Counted from the stretch's first letter, positions 18,601 through 26,245 are shown. The stretch: DNA of 64,000 nucleotides from Dawidia soli (GCF_018598185.1 NZ_JAHESC010000015.1:1-64000); one strand, 5' to 3'. Numbers and translations are program-made. The notes: generated by a model not told the origin, from the sequence alone.

Positions 18601-19182
18601 TATGATATGTATTTCCAGTTCCTGGGGCAACTGTTGCTGCTGGCAGAACCCGGCAACGCGGTGAAAGGGATATTCAACGAGCTTCACAAGCACCCCTCAT
18701 GGGTTGAGAGCCGTATGGTAACAACCGAGTTCTACCTGAAAAACAATCTGAAGCTGGCACCGTCCGACCTCGAAAGCATTGCGTCCGATCCGTACTACCG
18801 AATTGGTCTGTACACGCTGCTCGAAACGTTCGGCAAGGAAAAACTCTATCCGGCAAAATATCTGTCGCAAGAGAAATTCGCGGAAGGCGCCCTGCACCAA
18901 AGCATGTCGTCTGACGAAGGTATACCCGAACAGATAAAGCTGGTGGGAGTACGATCGGTGCGGTACAATGGACAGAAGCAAAACCTATACGTTTATCAAT
19001 ACCGGTACGAGGGCGACGACATCTGGCATATAGCATTCAGCGGTCCGTTCCCGGAGAAAGCCAAGTATGTCACGGAGACCGGCGATTATACATTCGCGAC
19101 GTATAAGGAATATGACAAGGATGTGGATATTGCCTCTGTCATTGCTGAAGTTACGGAAGGGGAGGTCGAGGTGTTGAAATAG
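15673..19182 (+). CDS. TraB/GumN-family protein with long multi-repeat C-terminal extension
   Basis: 1169 residues from the ATG at 15673, which opens a signal peptide (FCFILVACCMMATSSLYAQ); an upstream in-frame TTG at 15646 would break the signal. Residues ~28-290 are a TraB/GumN (Tiki-like) domain: LWKISGNDLIAPSYLFGTMH, later FFAVGVGHLAGEEGLIHLL. Then come three tandem beta-rich modules of about 155 residues, each starting with a WxEFxxxxGAFSVEMP-like strand and ending in FLxSFRLL (~295-450, 460-615, 625-760). A helical region (~800-1120) follows. TraB proteins include metal-dependent proteases, but most bacterial ones are uncharacterised. The usual length is ~300 residues, so the extension is exceptional. 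Exported, probably periplasmic. Confidence 0.78.
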   Translation: MNRFCFILVACCMMATSSLYAQKTEKRAHHKLLWKISGNDLIAPSYLFGTMHVQDDRAFDFSDSVLLKISECKAFSLEVHPDSLVRLLLPIMAGQASKGRNKLKELLSEKDYSEIDSLVRKRTGLSLDRLKTPSMVRMFLEKQTSTKGKGASVDGYLYNIARRQGKSIIGIEDAQEQLAVLDDFAPQNLAAVLLEQLENDSTTQGPSIATMLDLYYEGDIEAISHYLKENMSMTPGYYDKLITRRNVGMTANIVRQVREKATFFAVGVGHLAGEEGLIHLLQQEGYTVQPVKATFTGLAKKYTYTTQEGPWYEYTSAIGAYKVSMPTKPITVKMDSSGFALQTYVDIGTSTVFQTTYIPLHGQFRGKPAKYIFDQFVERMKRNGKLKFDKLSRIDVQGLEGREIVMRQDGQLFRAQILLRGDVLYLLQVAPTKAIAYSDDAEKFLRSFRLLEFGKTVWKEFSNATGAFSVEMPSDVKTQLLEPDPATVGGRYKINLYHATDMDLGETYLIRYNDFPAGLQSLDDSVYYGSLITSVVENMKGRNLQSYDRTIEGHQGIAFTFDVAENGQVNGRILLRGGRTYMLMGVSSKDATASGIDTFLDSFRLLPTEKAVMQEFEFPLHHVKVKLPASFTTDSIGFAARNNLQYTEGYGEYHALDAKSGAQYRLRVTKLSPYEGAKDADDFFNTLNKSYTDDSIRITDRKREGKTLEQRLVVTNSRWTSIGRERVVVAGQYVYTLFALNAQDADPTAVEAFFNSLRFPEATGTWTLFADKTDVLLQAVTSTDTVVLDDAVPELRKYEFTPAALPKIYAAITRANLATDGYRRDARSILLMKLVEVHDESTVDFIKKLYPTLPDSMSWKGHALTVLTSMKTQASSQAFLELLEKEQDKPELWSFAIIQPYRDSLTLLNDVLPGLIRLSDKLAGPGHIFWMARQAIDSNALTPAVKKEVLELAITKGQERLAALPATPGNEADINEYDMYFQFLGQLLLLAEPGNAVKGIFNELHKHPSWVESRMVTTEFYLKNNLKLAPSDLESIASDPYYRIGLYTLLETFGKEKLYPAKYLSQEKFAEGALHQSMSSDEGIPEQIKLVGVRSVRYNGQKQNLYVYQYRYEGDDIWHIAFSGPFPEKAKYVTETGDYTFATYKEYDKDVDIASVIAEVTEGEVEVLK

Positions 19183-19510
19183 CTGTATGCATCATGGTCA
19201 TTTTGAATGAAAGTTTAAAAGCATTTGTCCTGCTTATGATGATGTCTGCCATCCTGCAGACACCTGGTTAGGAGTATCAGAAAGTTGAATAAATGTGTTT
19301 CGTGTACTTTTTGATTCGATACGTTTTCCGGGAGATCCATCGTATTTATATAGTATAACGTATATACGTAAATAATCTGGTGTGACTATTTGAAGGGTTA
19401 CGATCTTTCAGTAGTGTTGTACACGAGCCCATCATTCTTCTTGCAGGAGGATAATGGGCTCTTGCTTTTTAAAATCTACTCAATTAATCGCTTTTCAATA
19501 ATATCACATC
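19183..19510. other. Intergenic region after the TraB-like gene
   Basis: A 25-codon frame (19194-19271, VILNESLKAFVLLMMMSAIL) looks like an isolated signal-peptide remnant. The rest is AT-rich with the palindrome ACGTATATACGT near 19360 and the hairpin at 19425. No other gene is visible. Confidence 0.4.
19425..19470 (+). terminator. Hairpin followed by T-rich tract
   Basis: GAGCCCAT at 19425-19432 pairs with ATGGGCTC at 19454-19461, with a 21-base loop, followed by TTGCTTTTT. Terminator-like, though the loop is long. Confidence 0.4.
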
Positions 19511-20121
19511 ATGGAACAGTTAATAAGACTCTTCTCTTATATAAGACGATCGCCAAGGGAATTCTTCATTTGGTTCTTCTTGTCATTTTTTATAATTCTT
19601 TCAGTTCTCCTATTACTTAGATTAAATGGCATAATTGGCAAATTTTCCTTTATAGATAGTTATCTGGTCTTTGTTGAAGACAATTCTGATGATGGAAAAT
19701 ATTTGTGTATAGAGGGGAATATAAATACAGGTGTAATTCGACAATTAAAAATCATGGAGGCGTATGTGAAATTTCTATTGTTGAGACAAATAACGGCCGT
19801 CAATGGAAACTAAATGGTCAACGGAAGTGGGAGCAGTTGAAAGATTCTACCGGAAGTGTTTTTAGGCAAGTGACATTGGAGGGGGCTTACAACTGGCAAA
19901 CATTTTGGGGAGACTACATAAGTGATAATAGAATAGCGTTTCGTTATGAAATAACAAATTCAAGAGGGCGTAGGTTATTGGGTTATGCCGAAGGAGTCGT
20001 ACACGAGAACGCCAATTCTGTGAATATAGTGGGAGATTATTGGCAGCTTCCACCTGAAGAGCAATTATATGGTACTTTCGAGTTTATGAGGCAGCGGGAT
20101 GACAGGGATGTGGCGTGGTAG
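19511..20121 (+). pseudogene. Frameshifted gene for a membrane-anchored protein of unknown family
   Basis: Two overlapping frames fit one protein. The first (from 19511) gives one membrane segment at ~20-42 (FIWFFLSFFIILSVLLLL) and a short periplasmic part ending at ...VEDNSDDGK. The second frame continues with KIFVYRGEYKYRCNSTIK, then EISIVETNNGRQWKLNGQRKW and GYAEGVVHENANSVNIVGDY to the stop at 20121. The switch is at about 19696, in an AAAA run. The second half is Trp/Tyr-rich and beta-like. The break may be a real mutation or a sequencing indel. AT-rich, as are its neighbours, so acquired DNA is likely. Confidence 0.5.
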
Positions 20122-20156
20122 GCAAACGGGCAGTTCAGCATATCATGGTACTAAAA

Positions 20157-20176
20157 ATATACGCAATTGCGTATAT
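20157..20176. repeat. Perfect 20-bp palindrome upstream of a zinc-ribbon gene, copy A
   Basis: ATATACGCAATTGCGTATAT is exactly self-complementary, and is followed by TCGAGTG. The same motif with three changes and the same flank occurs at 21954-21973. It sits about 30-40 bases before a start codon, where an operator or promoter would be expected. Confidence 0.6.
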
Positions 20177-20204
20177 TCGAGTGTCGTAGGTAATTTTCCG
20201 GACA

Positions 20205-20498
20205 ATGGTAGAATATATGAATGATTTCTCGATTAAGCATTGCGCCAGATGCAAGGCCTACATTAAGATACCATTCCTGACAGCCGAGCAAAAGAAAGAA
20301 GTGGAGACTGTTAGGGAAAAACAAGGAATGGGATCAATACTCGCAAGAATAAGGGAGATTACTCGTTTCGACTTAATGGATTCAAAAATGCTTGCGATCC
20401 ATATTAATGAATCCGGGCGTTGTAACAGATGCAACTATGATGAACTGGAAGGGGAAAATCAGACTTGTCCTAAATGCAAGTCTTTCAATTTAAATTAG
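20205..20498 (+). CDS. Small protein with two CxxC pairs (zinc-ribbon-like)
   Basis: 97 residues from the ATG at 20205 (93 from the second ATG at 20217). Cys pairs CARC near the N-terminus and CNRC plus CPKC at the C-terminus (GRCNRCNYDELEGENQTCPKC) look like a split zinc-binding ribbon. The middle is a charged helix. No family is recognised. AT-rich; 17 bases after its stop begins an attC-like inverted repeat, the position expected of a cassette-borne gene. Cytoplasmic; DNA or protein binding is possible but unproved. Confidence 0.55.
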   Translation: MVEYMNDFSIKHCARCKAYIKIPFLTAEQKKEVETVREKQGMGSILARIREITRFDLMDSKMLAIHINESGRCNRCNYDELEGENQTCPKCKSFNLN

Positions 20499-20515
20499 GA
20501 ATAGAAAACGCATCA

Positions 20516-20604
20516 TAACAATGTGTATGTAATCGCCGGCATCAGCTGACATTTAATTTCGTTATTTTTGGTAGGTCGGCACGCATAGCTAAACCTAGGC
20601 CGTA
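20516..20604 (+). other. Degenerate attC-like inverted repeat following the zinc-ribbon gene
   Basis: The 5' arm TAACAATGTGTATG...CGCCGGC is close in sequence to the 5' arm of the site at 21744. The 3' arm GTCGGCACGCATAGC pairs imperfectly with it. The outer GTTR core is not preserved, so this site is the weakest of the three. Confidence 0.3.
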
Positions 20605-20609
20605 ATTTT

Positions 20610-21341
20610 ATGGACATCTTCAGACCCCTTACTTTGATTCTACTCTTCTTAACTACTTCCCCTGTAGTTGGGCAACACAAGGACATTTACAAAGAATTGA
20701 ATACTCTCTACCAGGGACGGTTAAAGTATAGTTTTGATTCATTCATGGATACTTGGGAAAGGGCGTCAAGGAGCAAGGGGAAAGTTGTTACAATGCTTAC
20801 TGGAATGGAAAAAACTATTTATCAAATCCACCACGATTTCTTTCAACCACTTAGCTTCAGATTTTATGGGTGGGAAGCATGGGAAGATCGGTCGTGGTTC
20901 ACTGATACGAAGTACATTGTAATTCAGAATAAAGTACCGTTCAAAGTTGTCGACAATTTAGACTCTTTGAAAGACCAAGTAGATTGTCCCGACACGATAT
21001 TTAATTTTAGGCCACAAACTATTTTTAATCAAGCCACAACTCTGTACCTCTTGCCTGAATATGAGGACGCATTGAAGAGATTTTTAGACGAGGAATGCTT
21101 TCGTGAGCAAGGGCCTGTTAATCCTAAAACTGAGTTTCTTGAAGAAAGGATACGGACGACACTAAAAATCGATTGGACAACGATAATTACACAGCCTGAA
21201 ATATTTGCAATATATCTTTCAAGAGATTTAAAAAGCGCAGTGATTGATTACCGATTGGCAAGTACTGGCATGAGATCCCTTTTACAAAAGGAACATGAAC
21301 ATTGGGTGATCAAGAAATCAGAAGAATTGTGGATTGAATAA
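20610..21341 (+). CDS. Exported protein of unknown function
   Basis: 243 residues. A signal peptide (FRPLTLILLFLTTSPVVGQ, cleavage near residue 22) is followed by an alpha/beta protein with many aromatic residues (FMDTWERAS, FRFYGWEAWEDRSWF). No known motif is seen, and only two cysteines are visible in the mature part. It is AT-rich, carried on the same strand as the other small genes of the island, and flanked on the left by the degenerate attC-like repeat. I do not recognise a family. Confidence 0.6.
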   Translation: MDIFRPLTLILLFLTTSPVVGQHKDIYKELNTLYQGRLKYSFDSFMDTWERASRSKGKVVTMLTGMEKTIYQIHHDFFQPLSFRFYGWEAWEDRSWFTDTKYIVIQNKVPFKVVDNLDSLKDQVDCPDTIFNFRPQTIFNQATTLYLLPEYEDALKRFLDEECFREQGPVNPKTEFLEERIRTTLKIDWTTIITQPEIFAIYLSRDLKSAVIDYRLASTGMRSLLQKEHEHWVIKKSEELWIE

Positions 21342-21408
21342 AACTACCGGAACAATGTGGGTCTTGGAGGAACACGTTTAAATGCAGGTTTTGGTAGCGT
21401 CTAACTAA

Positions 21409-21471
21409 CTGTGTAAAGGTACGATTGACCAGGTCAATCGATGGTTTCAAAAGTCACTACCTTTAACACAG
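21409..21471. repeat. MITE-like element or insertion-sequence scar with nested inverted repeats
   Basis: 63 bp bounded by CTGTGTAAAGGTA and TACCTTTAACACAG (inverted, one base indel), enclosing a perfect hairpin GATTGACC-A-GGTCAATC. CTGTGTAAA-type ends are seen in IS256-like elements (analogy only). No coding sequence lies inside. Confidence 0.5.
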
Positions 21472-21482
21472 TACAATGAAAA

Positions 21483-21785
21483 ATAAGAAAGGAATCACAT
21501 CCTGTTGTCAGTAAGGTTCTCATACCTGAGTTTCTCAAGCAGTTTAGACTTGTATGCCAGGCATGCGGCAGCCATGGAATTGACATAATCGATTTTTAAC
21601 TTGTCGCCATCGGCAGGGAATTTGAAAATATTCTCGGTGCCGGTTTTGTTGAGCTAACAGAACAAGAGAAACAATACTTGAAGAGAATGGAGACCTTTGA
21701 GACGCCAATTGACATTATAAGAAGAAAGATGGGACGGCGGCTACTAACAATGCATATAAAATATGCCGGTAGTGTTGATGAGTAA
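21483..21785 (+). pseudogene. Degraded gene remnant, family unknown
   Basis: One frame reads KVLIPEFLKQFRLVCQACGSHGIDIIDF, then a stop at about 21597, then in the same frame VAIGREFENILGAGFVELTE and TFETPIDIIRRKMGRRLLTM. No start codon is present and the end runs into the attC-like repeat at 21744. The protein-like composition on both sides of the in-frame stop supports a decayed gene rather than chance. Confidence 0.35.
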
Positions 21786-21827
21786 AAATAATTTTGGTTA
21801 CCGGCATGCTTTATGCGAACGTTATAA
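21744..21827 (+). other. attC-like recombination site (inverted repeat), site 1
   Basis: 5' arm TAACAATGCATA...ATGCCGGTA; 3' arm TACCGGCATGCTTTATGCG then AACGTTATA. The inner stem TACCGGCAT is perfect (9 bp). Outer pairing is TAAC/GTTA and GCATA/TATGC, with two or three extra bases on one strand between them. That is the R-box / unpaired spacer / L-box order of integron attC sites. The central ~28 bases are AT-rich. Confidence 0.45.
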
Positions 21828-21953
21828 CAATTTTTAAGACGGCATTGTGAACGCGAACAAGAATGAAAAACATAGAGGGCTAGAACGTTACTATAAGAAA
21901 CTCATAATTGAGTTGTGCCGAAGGGGCGTGTCAGCGATTCATGATATAAGAAA

Positions 21954-21973
21954 ATATACGCTATTGCATATAT
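21954..21973. repeat. Imperfect 20-bp palindrome, copy B
   Basis: ATATACGCTATTGCATATAT followed by TCGAGTG, then a GGTAATTT..GGAC flank also found after copy A. Its presence inside the open frame 21847-22101 argues that this frame is not coding and that the real gene begins downstream. Confidence 0.5.
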
Positions 21974-22082
21974 TCGAGTGGTGTGGTAATTTCGGGACGA
22001 TACTCTACATAGTAAGCAAACCAAAAAGGACAATGAGAATAGGCGAATTTGAGTTCACTTCCGTCAATCATTTTTTGTGGCA

Positions 22083-22503
22083 ATGGAGTATTACTGGTTG
22101 ATTTTAAACAGGACTTTTTTAGTCTTGATAACGGACGACCAGTTGATTGGAATTAAAGTACACGGACTAATAGGGACTGACAGCAGTGACCCCTTGGTGA
22201 ATTTGTTACCTCTGACAGTTGACGGGAATCTTCAAAATCCATACTCCTACATCAACGCGAAATATATTGAGGGCATTAAAGGCATAGATTTGAGATCTCA
22301 TGACTTTCTAGAAGCTAACCACTCCAATTTCAGAATCAACAAGTCGGACATTGTCGAGACCGCTTACGACAAAAAAAAAGCGGGGGATGGGATATTATCC
22401 GCATGACGGCAAGGTTTATGTTAAGACGCGAGATGGTAAGAAGAGAGAATTTATAATCCTGGGAGCGCAGTCGGGACAAGACATTAATAACAGATTGAGA
22501 TAA
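22083..22503 (+). pseudogene. Frameshifted cassette-type gene, family unknown
   Basis: From ATG 22083 the frame reads EYYWLILNRTFLVLITDDQ, IGIKVHGLIGTDSSDPLV and on to ETAYDKKK. It then loses frame at a run of nine A (22371-22379). The neighbouring frame continues RGMGYYPHDGKVYVKTRDG and EFIILGAQSGQDINNRLR to the TAA at 22501. Joined, it would be about 140 residues and look like a normal soluble protein. It ends 14 bases before the second attC-like site, the normal place for an integron cassette gene. The indel may be real or a homopolymer sequencing error. A GTG at 22077 is an alternative start. Confidence 0.5.
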
Positions 22504-22516
22504 AAAAAGCTACGCG

Positions 22517-22597
22517 CAACGTGCATATAAATCATGCCGGCAGATATATTAATAAATAGTTATCATTTTGGCTGTGCACGCTTTAGATGCGAACGTT
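22517..22597 (+). other. attC-like recombination site (inverted repeat), site 2
   Basis: 5' arm CAACGTGCATATAAA, 3' arm TTTAGATGCGAACGTTG: outer CAAC/GTTG and GCAT/ATGC pairs with extra bases on one strand, then TAAA/TTTA, then a weaker inner stem (CATGCCGGCAG with CTGTGCACG). The spacing and asymmetry match site 1, and the terminal AACGTTGGC resembles the GTTRRRY crossover box. Confidence 0.45.
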
Positions 22598-23038
22598 GGC
22601 TGCCCTTTTTCCAATAGCAATTTTGACGAAGAACTAATATGAATGCACATGTTCAAAAAATGTTCAACCTATCTGTCAAATCTCTTTAATTGGAGAAAAC
22701 GCGGATTTCGGTGGTGTCAGAATGCAGAACTCGGCATTTCTTAACATGCTTTCTTAACATCGATTGAGGGGGCGCGCTAATGTTTGATCGACCGGTAAAG
22801 GAAGAGAAGCAGTAAAAAAAGGTCCGGATCGACGAAGAAAGTCTCGTTTAAACATCTCCGTGTCGGGCATCATGGTAGATGCCAGTTTTTAAGGTGTTGC
22901 ATGCCAACGCGGCAGGTAACGGGACGAATAGAAATATCGCTTCATAATCAGAGGGTAATGACGTTTCAATCGAACAGTACAGTATCTGTATGACCGAATA
23001 ATGTCGCTATGCCGGAACAGTAACGTCCGCACCGGAAT
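22598..23038. other. Non-coding flank of the cassette-like island
   Basis: 440 bases with no convincing frame, tRNA or hairpin. It may contain decayed gene sequence, but I could not read a protein across it. Confidence 0.45.
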
Positions 23039-23659
23039 TTAGTCCCAGGAATGTTTTGATCCGATCAACAGCAGACCGCACCGGTTATCGAGAATAACCC
23101 ACTCGGTCCGGCGGAGAAGAGCGGTATCCGTACCTATCTCGCGGGCGAAAAAGCGCATATCGCTGCGGTTCTGGTAGTCGGCGATATCCAAATGAAAGTT
23201 GCCGTTAAAGACCAAATCGGGCCCGCTATAAGCCGTAATGTGATGTTCTTTCAGGAACTTTACTTTCTGTAGAAAAACATTTAACTCATCTCCTTCGAAT
23301 ACACTATCGATGTTGCATTGGGTGGGTGGAAGGTAGCGACGACCACTCAGACAGTTTTTGTAATACAATCTATCGCCTATATGGCCATAACCTGCGTGTG
23401 TAAGCATGATGTCATAACGATCGGGAACTCTTCTAAAAATATCATTCATGTACTCCAAATCCTCTGCAATGTGAAGGATGGTTGAATCCGGGTATAGCTG
23501 ATCGAATTTTTTATACCAGCGTCCGAGGTGCTCTTTTGTCCGGGGCGGTGGTCTGTCAAAATCCCTGAATACATACGCTACAAAAATGATCACGCCTATC
23601 AGTGCGAGCAGAGCGACCCCGAAAAGTATGGCGAGTATTTTCAGAACTTTAGAAATCAT
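23039..23659 (-). CDS. Small membrane-anchored protein of unknown function
   Basis: 206 residues from the ATG at 23659. A longer open frame to 23974 exists, but its extra 105 residues are Arg/Ser/Cys-rich antisense sequence of the neighbouring GH43 gene. The N-terminus is one membrane segment (ISKVLKILAILFGVALLALIGVIIFVAYVF) [written here in two parts: ISKVLKILAILFGVALLA and LIGVIIFVAYVF], followed by a soluble domain with LHIAEDLEYMNDIF, MLTHAGYGHIGDRLYY and a C-terminal WVILDNRCGLLLI. No family is recognised. The soluble domain probably faces the periplasm. Stand-alone, 32 bases downstream of the GH43 stop on the same strand, so co-transcription is possible. Confidence 0.65.
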   Translation of the reverse strand: MISKVLKILAILFGVALLALIGVIIFVAYVFRDFDRPPPRTKEHLGRWYKKFDQLYPDSTILHIAEDLEYMNDIFRRVPDRYDIMLTHAGYGHIGDRLYYKNCLSGRRYLPPTQCNIDSVFEGDELNVFLQKVKFLKEHHITAYSGPDLVFNGNFHLDIADYQNRSDMRFFAREIGTDTALLRRTEWVILDNRCGLLLIGSKHSWD

Positions 23660-23691
23660 AATGTTTTCAATTCTCAAGTGGGGCCAATAAA

Positions 23692-25209
23692 CTATTGGCG
23701 GGGCCGCATCACAAAATCGTCGAACCGCGCCCACTGATTTGCCGGACCTTGAAAATGTAACCCGGCGCGCGGACTCCGGTCCCACTGCGGCAGATGCGCT
23801 ACCGGTACAGGTACTCCGGCTCCCAGTGCTTTCCATTCCTTGCCCGGGCGGGCATAGTACGCCTGGCATAATCCGTTGCCCAGCACGACAAACTTTAGCC
23901 GGAGGTTCTTCCCCCCGGCGGCATGCAATGTGGTGCTGTCCACTACGGTGCGCACATTGTCTTTTACTTGCCAAAACTCTACGGCATGGCCGCGCACACC
24001 GATGCCGATGGCCGCGCCAGCATCGCCGTAAAATACCAGTCCCTTTAATGCATCGTTTTGATTCGTTACGGTCGCTTCCAGCTCGAATGCGCCGGAGCGG
24101 GGCCGCACCGTCGCCACCACACCGGTGTTGTTGCCGGGCCCGGTGGTGCCGGTCAGGCGGAGTTTGCCTTTGCGTTGGGTGATGCGGGTTGTTGTGTGCC
24201 GGAAGTCGTATTGCCAGTGGGGTGCGACGGAGGGGCCGGAAAAGTCGTCGGTGATGTTTTGGAGCGGCAGGTGTTTGTCGACGGGCGTCAGCGACGGCCA
24301 GCCGTTCGCGTTCCAGGAAAGTTGTGCGAGCATGCCCTCGCGGCCGGTAAAGACGTGGCTGCGGCGGTTGTAGGCGTGGTAAAGATAGTATAGGCTACCG
24401 TTGTCGGCCTGTACGAACGTGCCGTGCCCGGGACATTTCCAATCGGGTTGGTCGGCCAGGAGCGCGTCGCCGTCATATTTTTCGTAGGGGCCCTGCAGGC
24501 TGCGGCTTCGGGCCACGCGTACATGGTAGCTGCACGCCTGCCCGCAGCAGGCGCCGGCCGAATAGAACAGGTAGTAGTAGTCGCCGTGCTTCAGGAGGCT
24601 TTGTCCTTCCATGCCGATGCGCTCGTCGTCGCGCAGGAGCGAGAACACGTCACCCTCGAGCTTCAGGCCGTCGGCGCTGAGCTTGCTGCCGAGCAGCTCG
24701 ATGGGCCGTTGGTCGAGCCCGTAGGCTTTAAAGGTGATGTACAGCTGGCCGTTGTCGTTGTAGAGAAAAGCGTCGATCGCTTCCTTGCCAAAGTCGACGA
24801 CGATGCCGCGGTCGACAAAGCCGTGGTCGGGATGTTGCGAGGTAGCCACACCGATGCAGGAGACGTTGTCGGACGCGCGGCGTGCCGTATAATAAACATA
24901 ATAGGTGCCCTGGTGAACAAAATATTCCGGTGCCCAGAAGGAGCCCGTGGTCCACGCGGGTTTTACATCGAACAGATACCCTTGGGGTGTCCAGTCGGTC
25001 AGGTTCGTGGAACGGTAGATGGGGTAATACGGCGCCCACTCCGACGAGGTGGCGATGGCATAATACTGGCCGTTTGCCCGGATCACCGACGGATCGGCAA
25101 AATCGCCGGGTACGACTGCCGTCGGCGCGCCTTGCGCCAGGCAGGAAACAACCGGCAGGCTAAGGGCCAGCAGCCACGCGCAATATACCTTGGTTATGAG
25201 AGAATACAT
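23692..25209 (-). CDS. Glycoside hydrolase family 43 protein with C-terminal beta-sandwich
   Basis: 505 residues. Signal peptide to about residue 26 (ALSLPVVSCLAQ). The five-bladed propeller of GH43 shows its catalytic triad: base Asp39 in GDFADPSV, pKa-modulating Asp146 in EAIDAFLYND and acid Glu201 in GMEGQSLL. The last ~180 residues form a concanavalin-like domain (FRHTTTRITQRKGKLRLTG; FELEATVTNQ), as in many two-domain arabinofuranosidases/xylosidases. It cleaves arabinose- or xylose-containing side chains of plant polysaccharides, exported. No sugar-uptake SusCD pair is next to it. The exact linkage cannot be read from sequence. Confidence 0.9.
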   Translation of the reverse strand: MYSLITKVYCAWLLALSLPVVSCLAQGAPTAVVPGDFADPSVIRANGQYYAIATSSEWAPYYPIYRSTNLTDWTPQGYLFDVKPAWTTGSFWAPEYFVHQGTYYVYYTARRASDNVSCIGVATSQHPDHGFVDRGIVVDFGKEAIDAFLYNDNGQLYITFKAYGLDQRPIELLGSKLSADGLKLEGDVFSLLRDDERIGMEGQSLLKHGDYYYLFYSAGACCGQACSYHVRVARSRSLQGPYEKYDGDALLADQPDWKCPGHGTFVQADNGSLYYLYHAYNRRSHVFTGREGMLAQLSWNANGWPSLTPVDKHLPLQNITDDFSGPSVAPHWQYDFRHTTTRITQRKGKLRLTGTTGPGNNTGVVATVRPRSGAFELEATVTNQNDALKGLVFYGDAGAAIGIGVRGHAVEFWQVKDNVRTVVDSTTLHAAGGKNLRLKFVVLGNGLCQAYYARPGKEWKALGAGVPVPVAHLPQWDRSPRAGLHFQGPANQWARFDDFVMRPRQ

Positions 25210-25327
25210 GAGAACGGGGGTTAGACAGCCCTAAGCTAAAAGATTTTGCCGGCTTTTTAAAGGCCGGGGTGTTTGAAATTGGCGGTCACCGCGGGCGTGG
25301 AGCATGGAGCACGAACGTTGAGACTGA

Positions 25328-26245
25328 TTAGTGGCAGTGTTCTTTCATCCTTTCGTCTGCCGATTGTGATCCCAGTTCCTTTGCTTTGCTCCAGTCGGCA
25401 CATGCCAGCTTCTTGTCACCGAGGTTAAGATGGGTGTTACCTCTGTTGAAATAGGCCACGGGATTATCGGTTTTCAATTCAATAGCCCTGTTATAGTCTT
25501 CCATTGCGCCTTTGTAATCTCCGTTGTTATCTTTTAGGGCGGCTCTATTCACAATGGCGTCAACAAAGTTCGGGGCCAGCTCAATTGCCTTATCGTAGTC
25601 TCTAAGCGCTGACTTCCATGTGTGCAATTCATTCTTTGCGATAGCTCTTGAATAATATGCGTTTGGGTCGTTAGGATTAATTTTCGTTACAAGTGTCCAA
25701 TTAATAATGGCGGACCCAAGATCCCTTTTATTATATGCATCAAGTCCTGCCTTGAAATAATGAACTTCCAGGGTAGGGTCCATTTTAAGAAACTCCGGTT
25801 TCCTGTGGTCCATCATCGCGCCATATCCATCCAGGCGGCAATCAAATGCAAATCCCTTCACATACAAGTCCAATGCCCAATAAAGAAGATTCTCAAGGTC
25901 AACAGGAATAGGTTTTGTGTCTCCTGCCATTTCCCAATGGTCGCCAGCTTTCGCCGAAGATTTCATTTTAAATCCATAATTCTGCGTCAGAAATCCTCCC
26001 AGTGAATCAAGTTTCTTTTTTGAATCTGAAATGTAAACGATGTCGAAAGTCCCCAGTGCGTTGTCGGTCAGTCCGTTTTTCTTGAATTGGTTATACACGT
26101 CCTGAGCTGATACCATTTCTTTTTGGAAGTTCGATACGAATTCCTCGTGCGTAAAATATCTTGTCATTGTTTGCGCTTTATTCTCTTTTGTCGGGCAACA
26201 AAAGAATACGATTGATACTGTAAATTGTAAAACTACTCTGTTCAT
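25328..26245 (-). CDS. Tetratricopeptide-repeat protein
   Basis: 305 residues. A hydrophobic N-terminus with FFCC may be a lipoprotein signal. Residues ~165-300 hold three to four TPR helical pairs: YNKRDLGSAIINWTLVTKIN, DPNAYYSRAIAKNELHTWKS, VDAIVNRAALKDNNGDYKGA, PVAYFNRGNTHLNLGDKKLA. TPRs are protein-binding scaffolds. The N-terminal half is unassigned. AT-rich relative to the core genes and followed upstream by the HNH-like gene. Confidence 0.8.
   Translation of the reverse strand: MNRVVLQFTVSIVFFCCPTKENKAQTMTRYFTHEEFVSNFQKEMVSAQDVYNQFKKNGLTDNALGTFDIVYISDSKKKLDSLGGFLTQNYGFKMKSSAKAGDHWEMAGDTKPIPVDLENLLYWALDLYVKGFAFDCRLDGYGAMMDHRKPEFLKMDPTLEVHYFKAGLDAYNKRDLGSAIINWTLVTKINPNDPNAYYSRAIAKNELHTWKSALRDYDKAIELAPNFVDAIVNRAALKDNNGDYKGAMEDYNRAIELKTDNPVAYFNRGNTHLNLGDKKLACADWSKAKELGSQSADERMKEHCH

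Noticed and set aside
21847-22101. 84-codon frame with GTG start
   Set aside because: Covers the palindrome that also stands upstream of the gene at 20205; more likely the upstream region of the broken gene at 22083.
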